The translations under genes and the position numbers were made by a program. The notes beneath the pieces are model-generated. The model worked only from the letters and a program-made list of their open reading frames with translations. It was not told the DNA's origin and did not search any database. Below, one piece after another: positions 35,423-42,746 of a stretch of 64,000 nucleotides of DNA (position 1 is the stretch's first letter; the number at the start of each line of letters is the position of its first letter). The stretch comes from Clostridiales bacterium. GTDB lineage: Bacteria; Bacillota; Clostridia; Christensenellales; Pumilibacteraceae. The DNA is taken from the NCBI GenBank assembly GCA_014799665.1, contig JAAVHP010000028.1:8121-72120 (forward strand), written 5' to 3'.

Positions 35423-35449
35423 TTAAAATAATTGCAAGTTATTGTAAGA
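35423..35449 (-). promoter_or_regulatory. 27-bp motif upstream of the HAD-STAND operon
   Basis: Exact inverted copy of 28002-28028, ending 16 nt before the HAD start codon on the leftward strand. Flanking bases differ, so only the 27 bp is conserved. Confidence 0.75.
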
Positions 35450-35646
35450 ATAGTTTATATCAGCAAAAGGGAAATTCTATTTTATGAAAGGGGAGGCGAA
35501 CAGGTATAAATATGAAAACCCATTTTAAAGATTATTTACAACAAATGCTGTGTATCGGAGATATATAATGTCAATGCACTAAATGAGAAAAAGCATACCA
35601 AATCCATCATCATATTTAAAAAGTTCAAATTCGGATGATGACGTGC

Positions 35647-35834
35647 CGCCATTAGTGAATAATACGAACCTGCGTAAAGTAGAGTTCGTATTTTTCTTTG
35701 CAAGAGAATATTTTAGAATATTGCTTCACACAAACCACCTATTTCTATGATTCAAACGCAAAAGCGCGATGAGCAAAGTTATTTAGCAATAAATCATATT
35801 GACAAAATAATATTTGAAAGATATAATTTAAATA
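35647..35834 (+). repeat. terminator-promoter spacer repeat RA, copy 1
   Basis: A segment of about 188 bp that aligns nearly end to end with 39025-39212. It begins CCATTAGTGAATAATACGAA. Its left part holds a terminator stem (ATACGAAC with GTTCGTAT, then TTTTTC). Its right end holds a consensus promoter, TTGACA (35799-35804), 17 bp, TATAAT (35822-35827), just before the DUF1963 gene. Confidence 0.88.
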
Positions 35835-35854
35835 TGCTTTCGGAGGCATAACAA

Positions 35855-36859
35855 ATGTTTGATAAAAAACGTGCATTGATGTGTTCAATAATATTATATA
35901 GTATAGGCACTATCGCGTTTTTAACCTATCTTATAGGCGTTGTCGCGCTTGACGCGTTCCCGTACAATTTCAGATTTACTCTACCTATATGGTTTATTAT
36001 GTTTTATGGCGGCGCGCTTATAATGACGGTAGTATATTTTCGTTTAAAAAAGAAAGAAGCGTCGGCGTCGCAAAAAAATAACAAACAAAAACCCGAATTT
36101 ACCGACGAACAGTTTAATGAGTGGCTTACCAAATTCGAGCCGTTTACAAAGTTGGGTGCGCAACTGACGGAAACAAAACGGAAAGGCTTTTCTAAGTTCG
36201 GCGGACTTCCGCTTGTTCCCGAAAATTTTGTCTGGCCGACGTGGAAAAACCACGCGCTGCCTTTTCTTTTACAAATTGATTTTTCAGAGATAAATGCAGA
36301 CGGCAAGCTAAGTGGTTTTCCTAACTTGGGATTGCTGTATCTCTTTGCTGACAGCTATGAAATAAATGCCCCTAATTTTGAACGCGGCGAAGAAGAATTT
36401 GCTCAAGACAGAACATTCAAAATTCTGTTCTTTGACAATACCTGTAAATTGACAACGCCGACCAAGCCAGATACGCTTGAAATTGTATATAAAGAATTTT
36501 ATGTATCTTCCAACATATCTAAAACATACCCGGACATGGACGATTGCGAAGAAGCGTTTGAAATATATTGCGATAGACCTATGGGCGGAATGGACGACGC
36601 CTACGATATGCTTCAATGGCAAAACACGGACAGTTTTATGATCGGCGGTTGGGCATCGTATGTTCAATCCGGCGGATACATACAAGGCTTAAAAGAAAAC
36701 GAAAAAGACGAATGGACGCTACTCATGCAGATTGGTAGCGTGCAAGACGACGACAATTTTATGTGGGGAGATTGCGGAACATTGTATTTCTACATTCGCG
36801 TAAAAGACTTAAAAGAACGCAACTTTAATCACGTTAAGATGGATATGCAATGTACTTAA
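35855..36859 (+). CDS. DUF1963 (YwqG-like) protein with two N-terminal membrane spans
   Basis: A 334-residue protein. Two hydrophobic helices at about residues 9-30 and 42-62 are followed by a YwqG/DUF1963 domain, recognisable by SKFGGLPLVPENFVWPTW, LPFLLQIDFSEI and the later GGWASYVQSGGY. Family members occur in polymorphic-toxin immunity and neighbouring loci, but their biochemical role is unsettled. A membrane-anchored version is less usual. GGAGG precedes the ATG and the RA promoter drives it. Confidence 0.82.
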   Translation: MFDKKRALMCSIILYSIGTIAFLTYLIGVVALDAFPYNFRFTLPIWFIMFYGGALIMTVVYFRLKKKEASASQKNNKQKPEFTDEQFNEWLTKFEPFTKLGAQLTETKRKGFSKFGGLPLVPENFVWPTWKNHALPFLLQIDFSEINADGKLSGFPNLGLLYLFADSYEINAPNFERGEEEFAQDRTFKILFFDNTCKLTTPTKPDTLEIVYKEFYVSSNISKTYPDMDDCEEAFEIYCDRPMGGMDDAYDMLQWQNTDSFMIGGWASYVQSGGYIQGLKENEKDEWTLLMQIGSVQDDDNFMWGDCGTLYFYIRVKDLKERNFNHVKMDMQCT

Positions 36860-36975
36860 AACATATATCTTCTCTTAATTTGGGTTCGTATAAATAGTAA
36901 AACTCCCCGCCAACGAAAAAGGACACCGCAAATGGTGTTTGTTATAGGGAATTTTCCCTGTTGTAAAAACTAATA

Positions 36976-37018
36976 GCCCACTAACTTCTTAAGCGAAGTA
37001 TAGTGGGCAATACTTTTT
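36976..37018. terminator. bidirectional terminator
   Basis: GCCCACTA (36976-36983) pairs with TAGTGGGC (37001-37008), followed by a T run rightward. It lies between the convergent DUF1963 and GNAT genes. A second small hairpin (ACACC/GGTGT) lies near 36927-36942. Confidence 0.75.
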
Positions 37019-37066
37019 TAATGTTTAGCGATAAATTGGAATTTAGGCTAATCATATATATTTGTA

Positions 37067-37558
37067 TCAAAACATATTGTAAAATGTAAATCCAACCACG
37101 TCTTTTTCTGTTGTGGAAAACGTATCATATTTTTTATTTGTATACTCGCTAATAACCTGTTTCCAAAAGTTCTGGGCAGGCAGGTTATTTGCCCACTGAG
37201 CTATTTCCCATCCGCCAGGAAACATATCAAAAATCTTTATAGAAGCTACCTTACCAACGCCCTTACGGCGGTATTTCTTCATAACAAAAAATTCTGCTAT
37301 ATTGTGTGGATTAGACAAATCATTATATTCACAGCAAGACCTTACTAAAACCAAACCTGCAAGTTTTCCATCAACTCTAATAAAGAAGGGATATCTTCCT
37401 TCCTCATTCCAATAGTCATCAATGCGTAGATAACCAAAGTATCCATATTCATTTATATCATCATCGGAAAACTCCGAAAAATCATACATATATAATTCCA
37501 TCATCTGAATGAAAACAGATTTTTGTTCAATCAATATAGGTTCAATACTAATATTCAT
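37067..37558 (-). CDS. GNAT-family N-acetyltransferase
   Basis: A 163-residue acetyl-CoA-dependent acetyltransferase. The pyrophosphate-binding motif A is clear: FFVMKKYRRKGVGKVAS (R/Q-x2-G-x-G). Motif B follows with WEIAQWANNLPAQNFWKQV. The N-terminus has MNISIEPILIEQKSVF. It stands alone on the minus strand among plus-strand genes. The acceptor is unknown; single small GNATs in accessory regions often modify drugs or metabolites. Confidence 0.88.
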   Translation of the reverse strand: MNISIEPILIEQKSVFIQMMELYMYDFSEFSDDDINEYGYFGYLRIDDYWNEEGRYPFFIRVDGKLAGLVLVRSCCEYNDLSNPHNIAEFFVMKKYRRKGVGKVASIKIFDMFPGGWEIAQWANNLPAQNFWKQVISEYTNKKYDTFSTTEKDVVGFTFYNMF

Positions 37559-37659
37559 AAATTATATACGCTAAATTATTGTTTATCGCATAGTCATTAT
37601 ATCAAAACAAAACAAGAAAAGCAAGGATTAAACAACCTTGCTTTATATCGCTATTAAAT

Positions 37660-37680
37660 ACACCGTGAAGGTGTTTTTTT
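37660..37680 (+). terminator. ACACC/GGTGT hairpin with T run
   Basis: ACACC (37660-37664), GGTGT (37670-37674), then seven T. A second stem, AGCAAGG/CCTTGCT, lies just to the left (37620-37641). No nearby rightward gene needs this terminator, so it may belong to a lost gene. Confidence 0.6.
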
Positions 37681-37897
37681 CGAGGCGGAGAAGGCGGGTG
37701 AAACCTATTGCAAAGAGTAAAGCAAAATTACTACAAACAAGAAATAAAGAAATATGTATAGAATAAAGTATGGAAATCTTTTGCGATATGTTCGCTAACC
37801 GCTTGGCGCGTGCGCCAAAGGTCGCTCGCAATTTCTACGGGCAATCCCGCCGTAAAATTAGCGGCGTTTCCTTTGAATGTCCGTTTCGGTTTCGGGT

Positions 37898-38022
37898 TTC
37901 GGTCATATCGAAAGCGGCGGGTACATGACCAAAGCCGCGCAGCGCTTGGGGGTTCCCCGAAAAACGCTTTACGTTTTTAGGGGATTGCGAGCGAGGCACT
38001 TGTTATAAATCAAGCCCCCGTC
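37898..38022 (+). repeat. spacer repeat RB, copy 2
   Basis: Second copy of 24498-24578: TTCGGTCATATC, AAAGCGGCGGGT, CAAAGCCGCGCAGCG and GCACTTGTTATA are shared. A hairpin-rich insert (CCCCGAAAAACG with CGTTTTTAGGGG) sits in the middle. The segment 37681-37897 holds nothing recognisable. Confidence 0.75.
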
Positions 38023-38117
38023 ATGGTGGCATTTTATATTTTATACTTGCGTTTAGTATATAGATGTATTATAATGATTGTACGATAAACATTAATTTAA
38101 CAAATGGAGTGGCATAT

Positions 38118-38981
38118 ATGTACTTAATTGAAAACTATAAAAATAACAAACGGTTTAATAGTCAATGTTACGAACTTCGCGATTTTCTTAAAGAGTGTGC
38201 CGATAACGGAGTGAACGAGCATTTTCATTGGGGGCGTTTCGATTGGATGATGACAAGTTCATATCTTGACGTGGATATGTTGCAAAAAAACGCTTTATTT
38301 AGGGATGAAAGCGGCAAACTCGTTGGCGCGGTGTTGTATGATATGGGCTTTCATGACAGATGGTATCTACTACATTCCATTTCCGATGAAAACCTTTTGA
38401 AGAAGATGCTTTCTTATGTGATTGAAACCGAAGGTGGCACGGCAACTGTAAAAGCAAATCTTGGTGATACGGTTCTTTGCAAGCTGCTTGAAAACGCTGG
38501 CTTTGAAAGGCAGTATGCGGAAAGCGTTCTGGAAATAGACCTGTCGCATGACCTTTCGTACCAACTTCCCGAAGGATTTTATCTTAATGGCAAGGATGTA
38601 GAAATTGATAAGTGGAAATGGTCGTTGGTGATATACCACGGTTTTGACCATCAAGGTATTCCGGAAGAAACAAGTGATGAAGTAAAAGAAGCAGAAAAAC
38701 ATCTCGATATTTCAGAATATATCAAAGTATTTGCAATAAAAGATGGAGAATATACCGCGCATTGCGGAGTGTGGTATGACGGTGGCAAAACGGCTTATAT
38801 AGAGCCTGTCGTAACAGTTCCTGAACATCGAGGCAAAGGTCTCGGCAAAGCGGTCGTTTATGAAGCTATAAAGCGCGCAAAGCAATGTGGTGCTAAAAGA
38901 GCAATAGTGCTTTCAGACCAAGAGTTCTACAAACGTCTTGGAATGACAAAATCATCGGAAGTTGGTACATTTGTAAGATAA
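38118..38981 (+). CDS. GNAT-family acetyltransferase, two-domain
   Basis: A 287-residue protein with two GNAT-like halves. The C-terminal half has the complete acetyl-CoA motif (PVVTVPEHRGKGLGKAVV) followed by QEFYKRLGM. The N-terminal half has a degenerate fold (LVGAVLYDMGFHDRWYLLHS) without the glycine-rich loop. This pseudo-duplicated architecture is known among GNATs. The ATG at 38118 (GGAG 9 nt upstream) is chosen over an earlier ATG at 38064 that would add an unrelated tail. It is a single-gene unit after repeat RB. Confidence 0.88.
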   Translation: MYLIENYKNNKRFNSQCYELRDFLKECADNGVNEHFHWGRFDWMMTSSYLDVDMLQKNALFRDESGKLVGAVLYDMGFHDRWYLLHSISDENLLKKMLSYVIETEGGTATVKANLGDTVLCKLLENAGFERQYAESVLEIDLSHDLSYQLPEGFYLNGKDVEIDKWKWSLVIYHGFDHQGIPEETSDEVKEAEKHLDISEYIKVFAIKDGEYTAHCGVWYDGGKTAYIEPVVTVPEHRGKGLGKAVVYEAIKRAKQCGAKRAIVLSDQEFYKRLGMTKSSEVGTFVR

Positions 38982-39024
38982 ATTTCACTTTAATATAGAA
39001 TATTCGTTTTAGGTTACGCCTTCT

Positions 39025-39212
39025 CCGTCATTAGTGAATAATGCGAACCTGCGTAAAGTAGAGTTCGTGTTTTTTTGTAAGAGATATTTTAGAATATTGT
39101 TTCACATGAACCACCCAATCTTATGGTTCAAACGCAAAAGCGCGACGAGCAAAGTTATTTAGCAATAAAATCATATTGACAAAAAAATATTTGAACGATA
39201 TAATTTAAATAG
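39025..39212 (+). repeat. terminator-promoter spacer repeat RA, copy 2
   Basis: Near-identical copy of 35647-35834. It again carries a terminator stem (GCGAAC...GTTCG with a T run) at its left and TTGACA (39176-39181), 17 bp, TATAAT (39199-39204) at its right, driving the HD-domain gene. Confidence 0.88.
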
Positions 39213-39261
39213 TATAGCCATTATGGTTGTTATGAAATGTTGACTAAAAAGGATACAAGAT

Positions 39262-39726
39262 ATGAATAGAATAGAAAAGGTTCGAGAAGTAGTCGATAGT
39301 ATAATATTGAATATGACAGACAACGGCGAAAGAAGGTGTGCTTATATACATTTATACGGTGTTGCACAAGCTGCCGCTCTTATTGCCGAAAAGAGAAAAG
39401 AAAACGTAGAACTTTCTATTATTGCAGCAATGCTACATGATATATATTCTTACCAAAATGGGGACTCAACAGATCATGCGCATAAAGGAGCAGTAATGGC
39501 AAAAGAGATTATAAATGAATTAAAAATATTCTCTTTTGAAGAAATCGAATTGATTTATTCGGCTATTTATCACCATAGCGATAAGAAGATTACAAATGGA
39601 TCGTTTGACGAAATATTAAAGGATGCGGACGTGATACAACATATTTTCTATAATCCGTTATTTGAAATCAAGGCTCATGAACTGGAAAGATTTAATAATC
39701 TAAAAAATGAATTTAGGATGATTTAA
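39262..39726 (+). CDS. HD-domain phosphohydrolase
   Basis: A 154-residue soluble protein with the HD metal-site pattern: an early histidine in CAYIHLYGVAQAA, the HD pair in IIAAMLHDIYS, a histidine pair in AIYHHSDKK, and the last aspartate in LKDADVIQH. Such small HD proteins hydrolyse phosphate esters or nucleotides; the substrate is unknown. It is transcribed from the RA-copy promoter. A gene of unknown function follows 50 bp later, so they may be co-transcribed. Confidence 0.88.
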   Translation: MNRIEKVREVVDSIILNMTDNGERRCAYIHLYGVAQAAALIAEKRKENVELSIIAAMLHDIYSYQNGDSTDHAHKGAVMAKEIINELKIFSFEEIELIYSAIYHHSDKKITNGSFDEILKDADVIQHIFYNPLFEIKAHELERFNNLKNEFRMI

Positions 39727-39776
39727 CAGCAGACAGTTTATCTGCTTTTCCCAATTAAAATTTGCGAGGGTATCAA

Positions 39777-40139
39777 ATGAAAAAGAGAAGGCAACTTTCT
39801 AATAAAGAGACAAAACGAGGTGTGCTCTTTTGGCTTAAAGGGCATAAAGCGCCCAAGGACGATTCTCGCACCGATCTTGAAACGATCGTAGATGATTATA
39901 TTAAGTGTATAAAATACTTACTGAACGGAAAAATAGTTCCCATTACCGGATTCAGAGACGAAGTGCATGAATGGCTTATGACCGACAGCGATGGAGACAT
40001 AGACCTTGGCTTTATTCCGCACGACAATGGTGAACTGACGGAATGCCGTTATGAGATCGAAGCGTTAATAGGCGATAACGGATACGACGAAGACACTATA
40101 CTTAAAGCGCTTAATGAAAAGATACGCACTATATCTTGA
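39777..40139 (+). CDS. hypothetical protein
   Basis: A 120-residue soluble protein with a basic N-terminus (MKKRRQLSNKETKRG), a central helical stretch (LETIVDDYIKCIKYLL) and an acidic C-terminal half. I do not recognise a family. The ATG at 39777 has GAGGG 6 nt upstream; an earlier start lacks one. It sits between the HD gene and the GLFDFF-type gene on the same strand. Confidence 0.7.
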   Translation: MKKRRQLSNKETKRGVLFWLKGHKAPKDDSRTDLETIVDDYIKCIKYLLNGKIVPITGFRDEVHEWLMTDSDGDIDLGFIPHDNGELTECRYEIEALIGDNGYDEDTILKALNEKIRTIS

Positions 40140-40209
40140 ATATAAATTATGTTGACTTTTTTTATCTAAAATGTTATAGTTTTTAATATTGATTTTAAGG
40201 AGAAAATTC

Positions 40210-40779
40210 GTGGGATTATTTGACTTTTTTAAAAAGAAAAAGAAACAGCCGAAAACACATAAGGTTACTTTAAACTATGACGAAATAGAAAAAAGCGCCT
40301 TGGAGAAAGACGGCGGCATAAATACCGTATTGATCAACGGTATAGAGTTCGTTATAAAAGAGGACGTGCTTTTTTCTGCATTTGGGCATTTTAAGGCAAA
40401 TGCGTACGGAACGGTCGACGGTATTCAAGTAAAAGTCGACATGACCGACAAAATGTTTCTCGATAACCACAAAGACATTAAACCCGAATACATTGAAAAA
40501 ATCGCAAATCTTTTGCAAGATTTTAAAAATCGTTATGATGTGATCGTCGATAGAATTTCTACCGAAACGGCGAACTATCTCAATGCCCAAAAATTACGCG
40601 ACGAGCCGTATACGCAAAAGGAAGTAAAAGAAAATATCGACACTAAAAACATAACGGTCTTTTTTGCCAAAGATTGCGCATTTTGTGCATGGTTAGACGA
40701 CGACTCCGTTTTTTACAGCGAGTACGAAGACGGACAATATAAAGTAGAGTTTAACAACGACGAAGAGGATGATATATAA
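40210..40779 (+). CDS. hypothetical protein with GLFDFFKKKKK N-terminus
   Basis: A 189-residue soluble protein starting at GTG 40210, preceded by AGGAGA at 7 nt; the N-terminus V/MGLFDFFKKKKKQPK is a recurrent start in small Firmicute accessory proteins. The remainder is mixed alpha/beta with an acidic end (EFNNDEEDDI) and a cysteine pair (CAFC). I cannot name its family. Many proteins with this N-terminus are polymorphic-toxin immunity proteins or stress proteins, but nothing here decides it. Confidence 0.7.
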   Translation: MGLFDFFKKKKKQPKTHKVTLNYDEIEKSALEKDGGINTVLINGIEFVIKEDVLFSAFGHFKANAYGTVDGIQVKVDMTDKMFLDNHKDIKPEYIEKIANLLQDFKNRYDVIVDRISTETANYLNAQKLRDEPYTQKEVKENIDTKNITVFFAKDCAFCAWLDDDSVFYSEYEDGQYKVEFNNDEEDDI

Positions 40780-40842
40780 ATTATATCAAGGCTTTTAAAA
40801 CTTTATATTAAAAATTTGTTTTAAACAAAACGCACTGACGAG

Positions 40843-40885
40843 AGCACCCGATCTGAATCCAAGAGGAACAAATCGGGCGCTTTTT
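40843..40885 (+). terminator. intrinsic terminator
   Basis: GCACCCGAT pairs with ATCGGGCGC (one mismatch) across a 19-nt loop, followed by TTTTT (40881-40885). Confidence 0.85.
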
Positions 40886-40891
40886 AAAAGC

Positions 40892-40920
40892 TTGAAAAAT
40901 CCAGTTATCTTTGATATAAT
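40892..40920 (+). promoter_or_regulatory. leaderless promoter of the acetyltransferase
   Basis: TTGAAA (40892-40897), 17 bp, TATAAT (40915-40920). Only 7 nt separate the -10 box from the ATG at 40928, so transcription should start at or next to the A of the start codon. Confidence 0.8.
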
Positions 40921-40927
40921 AATAAAT

Positions 40928-41587
40928 ATGAAAAATATCCCCGACGCAAATTCCATATTCCCCAATGAATACAAAACGTCTTGCTTTATTAAAAACGTAG
41001 TAAAAGCTCCGAATATAATTATAGGCGATTATACTTATTATGACGATGACGTAGCGGCAACTGAGTTCGAGCGAAACAACGTTCTATTTAATTATCCCGA
41101 ATTCGGCGATAAGCTGACTATCGGCAAATTTTGTCAGATCGCGCAAAACGTAAAGTTTATTATGGGCGCGGCAAACCATAGGCTGTCAAGCGTTACTACT
41201 TATCCGTTCAACGTGTTTGGCGGGGCATGGCAAGAAAATACGCCGCCGCATTTATCGCAGCTACCGTTTAAGGGCGATACGGTCATTGGTAACGACGTAT
41301 GGATCGGGCGCGAAAGCGTAATTATGCCCGGTGTAAAAATCGGGGACGGTTGTATAATAGCGGCATATTCCATAGTAACGAAAGATATAGAGCCGTACAG
41401 CGTTGTCGGCGGTAATCCCGCAAAATTCATAAAAAAGCGGTTTGACGACGAACTTATCGAGCTATTACTGAAAATAAAGTGGTGGGATCTTGCACCCGAA
41501 AAACTCGTAGAAGTTTTGCCGCTGTTATGCGAAACTGATTTAGAAAAGGTGAGACAGGCATTAAAATCAATGCTTGGTCTATTATGA
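40928..41587 (+). CDS. hexapeptide-repeat acetyltransferase, Vat/CatB-like
   Basis: A 219-residue left-handed beta-helix acetyltransferase. Hexapeptide-repeat turns are visible (LTIGKFCQIAQNVKFIMG, TVIGNDVWIGRESVIMPGVKIG, IIAAYSIVTKDI). The catalytic-type histidine lies in GAANHRLSSVTTYPF, and the WWDL helix near the end is typical of xenobiotic acetyltransferases (virginiamycin and chloramphenicol types). The ATG at 40928 has no ribosome site and follows the promoter by 7 nt. It may confer streptogramin or chloramphenicol-type resistance, but activity on an antibiotic is not shown by the sequence alone. Confidence 0.9.
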   Translation: MKNIPDANSIFPNEYKTSCFIKNVVKAPNIIIGDYTYYDDDVAATEFERNNVLFNYPEFGDKLTIGKFCQIAQNVKFIMGAANHRLSSVTTYPFNVFGGAWQENTPPHLSQLPFKGDTVIGNDVWIGRESVIMPGVKIGDGCIIAAYSIVTKDIEPYSVVGGNPAKFIKKRFDDELIELLLKIKWWDLAPEKLVEVLPLLCETDLEKVRQALKSMLGLL

Positions 41588-41706
41588 TATTGCCATGAAT
41601 TTATATCACTATTTCGATAAAAACAATAAACTGTTTATGAGCTTGCACGAGTAAATGCGCGTTTGCCGCAGGGAAACGCGGGCGGCGATAGCCGAAAGAC
41701 AAAAGC

Positions 41707-41735
41707 TTGCTTTTGGCGCATTTAAATGTTATAAT
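41707..41735 (+). promoter_or_regulatory. leaderless promoter of the release-factor-like operon
   Basis: TTGCTT (41707-41712), 17 bp, TATAAT (41730-41735), then six bases and the ATG at 41742. There is no ribosome site. Confidence 0.8.
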
Positions 41736-41741
41736 ACTAAT

Positions 41742-42746
41742 ATGTACGGTGTTTACGGCGATATAATAAGCGCGGCGGAGCGTGCGCTCAATAGCTTCTC
41801 GGCAACGGAGGAGCTGTTGGAATATCCCGAAGTTCAGGCGGACAAAGCGTATTATTTGTCCGTCTTATCCAAGTACAACGATCTTAGATCGATAAAGGAC
41901 AAGCTCGAAGCTTTGACTGCCGCCATTGCCGATCAGAAAGCCGCTTCGGCGTTGCTTGCCGAAGCACTGTCAGAGCCCGATCGAGCGGCGATTTACGAGG
42001 AGATTTCCGCGTTGAAGCGAAAGGCCTCGGTTGCGGCTACGGCGCTTTCCGACGCGCTCGGGTGCAAGCACGTAGTCGAACGCGCGTATTGCAGATTTAA
42101 GCTCGGCGAGGGTTCGTCCAAGCTCGGCACGGCGTTGTTCGCGCTAATTAAGTTCGACTTATCGTCGCGTGGGGCGAAGATAGAGGACGAAAATACAATT
42201 TCCCGCGGCGGAAGCGTCAAGGAAATATCGTTCGTTGCGGAAGGCGCGGACGTGATCGCGCGGCTAAGTCCGCTTTCCGGCGCGCACAAGGTTTATTCCG
42301 GACAATCGCGGAGCGACGAGCTGTGCTTTGCGGTAACGCCCGCGGCGGTCGTCGAAAAAGTAGTCGAGAGCGATTTGCGTATCGACCTGTTTCGCTCGTC
42401 GGGCGCGGGCGGTCAGCATATCAACAAGACGGAGACGGCGATACGCGTTACGCATTTACCTTCCGGACTTACCGTTGTATGTCAGGACGAGCGGTCGCAG
42501 CTCCAAAACAAGAAGCGCGCTTTGGAAACGATAGAGAAGCGGCTGAAAGAGCGAAGCGAACAAGCCGAGAAAAAGCGCATGGAAGCGGATATTGCCGCGC
42601 AGCATTCCCGAAAAAACACGCCGATCACGTTCGACGCGGACGGTGGCATGTTTACAGACGCGCGGCTTAAAGTGTTTACCGATGTTCCGTTTCCGCTCTC
42701 CGCCGAGCAGTTCGCGGCATACCTAAACGGGCTTATAGCACTATGA
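41742..42746 (+). CDS. class I release-factor-like protein with GGQ, altered codon-recognition domain
   Basis: A 334-residue protein. The peptidyl-hydrolysis motif is intact: FRSSGAGGQHINKTETAIRV (GGQ at 223-225), followed by THLPSGLTV and QNKKRAL as in RF1/RF2. In true RF1 the preceding domain carries VHRVQRVPxTE and a PxT codon-recognition tripeptide. Here that stretch reads GAHKVYSGQSRSDELCFAV and I see no PxT or SPF. The N-terminal coiled region is shorter than in RF1. It may rescue stalled ribosomes without reading a stop codon, or be a diverged RF1. It starts leaderless at 41742, and its stop overlaps the helicase start by 4 nt. Confidence 0.85.
   Translation: MYGVYGDIISAAERALNSFSATEELLEYPEVQADKAYYLSVLSKYNDLRSIKDKLEALTAAIADQKAASALLAEALSEPDRAAIYEEISALKRKASVAATALSDALGCKHVVERAYCRFKLGEGSSKLGTALFALIKFDLSSRGAKIEDENTISRGGSVKEISFVAEGADVIARLSPLSGAHKVYSGQSRSDELCFAVTPAAVVEKVVESDLRIDLFRSSGAGGQHINKTETAIRVTHLPSGLTVVCQDERSQLQNKKRALETIEKRLKERSEQAEKKRMEADIAAQHSRKNTPITFDADGGMFTDARLKVFTDVPFPLSAEQFAAYLNGLIAL

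Larger units (their letters stand above)
21271..41590. mobile_element. AT-rich accessory region (candidate genomic island)
   Basis: Immediately after tRNA-Ser the composition changes from GCG/CGC-rich host codons to AT-rich codons, and this persists with interruptions to about 41.6 kb. Contents are a nuclease-HEPN pair, a methyltransferase, a decayed recombinase and transposase, glycosyltransferases, a STAND nuclease, and many small stand-alone genes with their own promoters and terminators. I could not find a repeat of the tRNA-Ser 3' end, so the right boundary and a single-event origin are unproven; several smaller insertions are equally possible. Confidence 0.55.
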
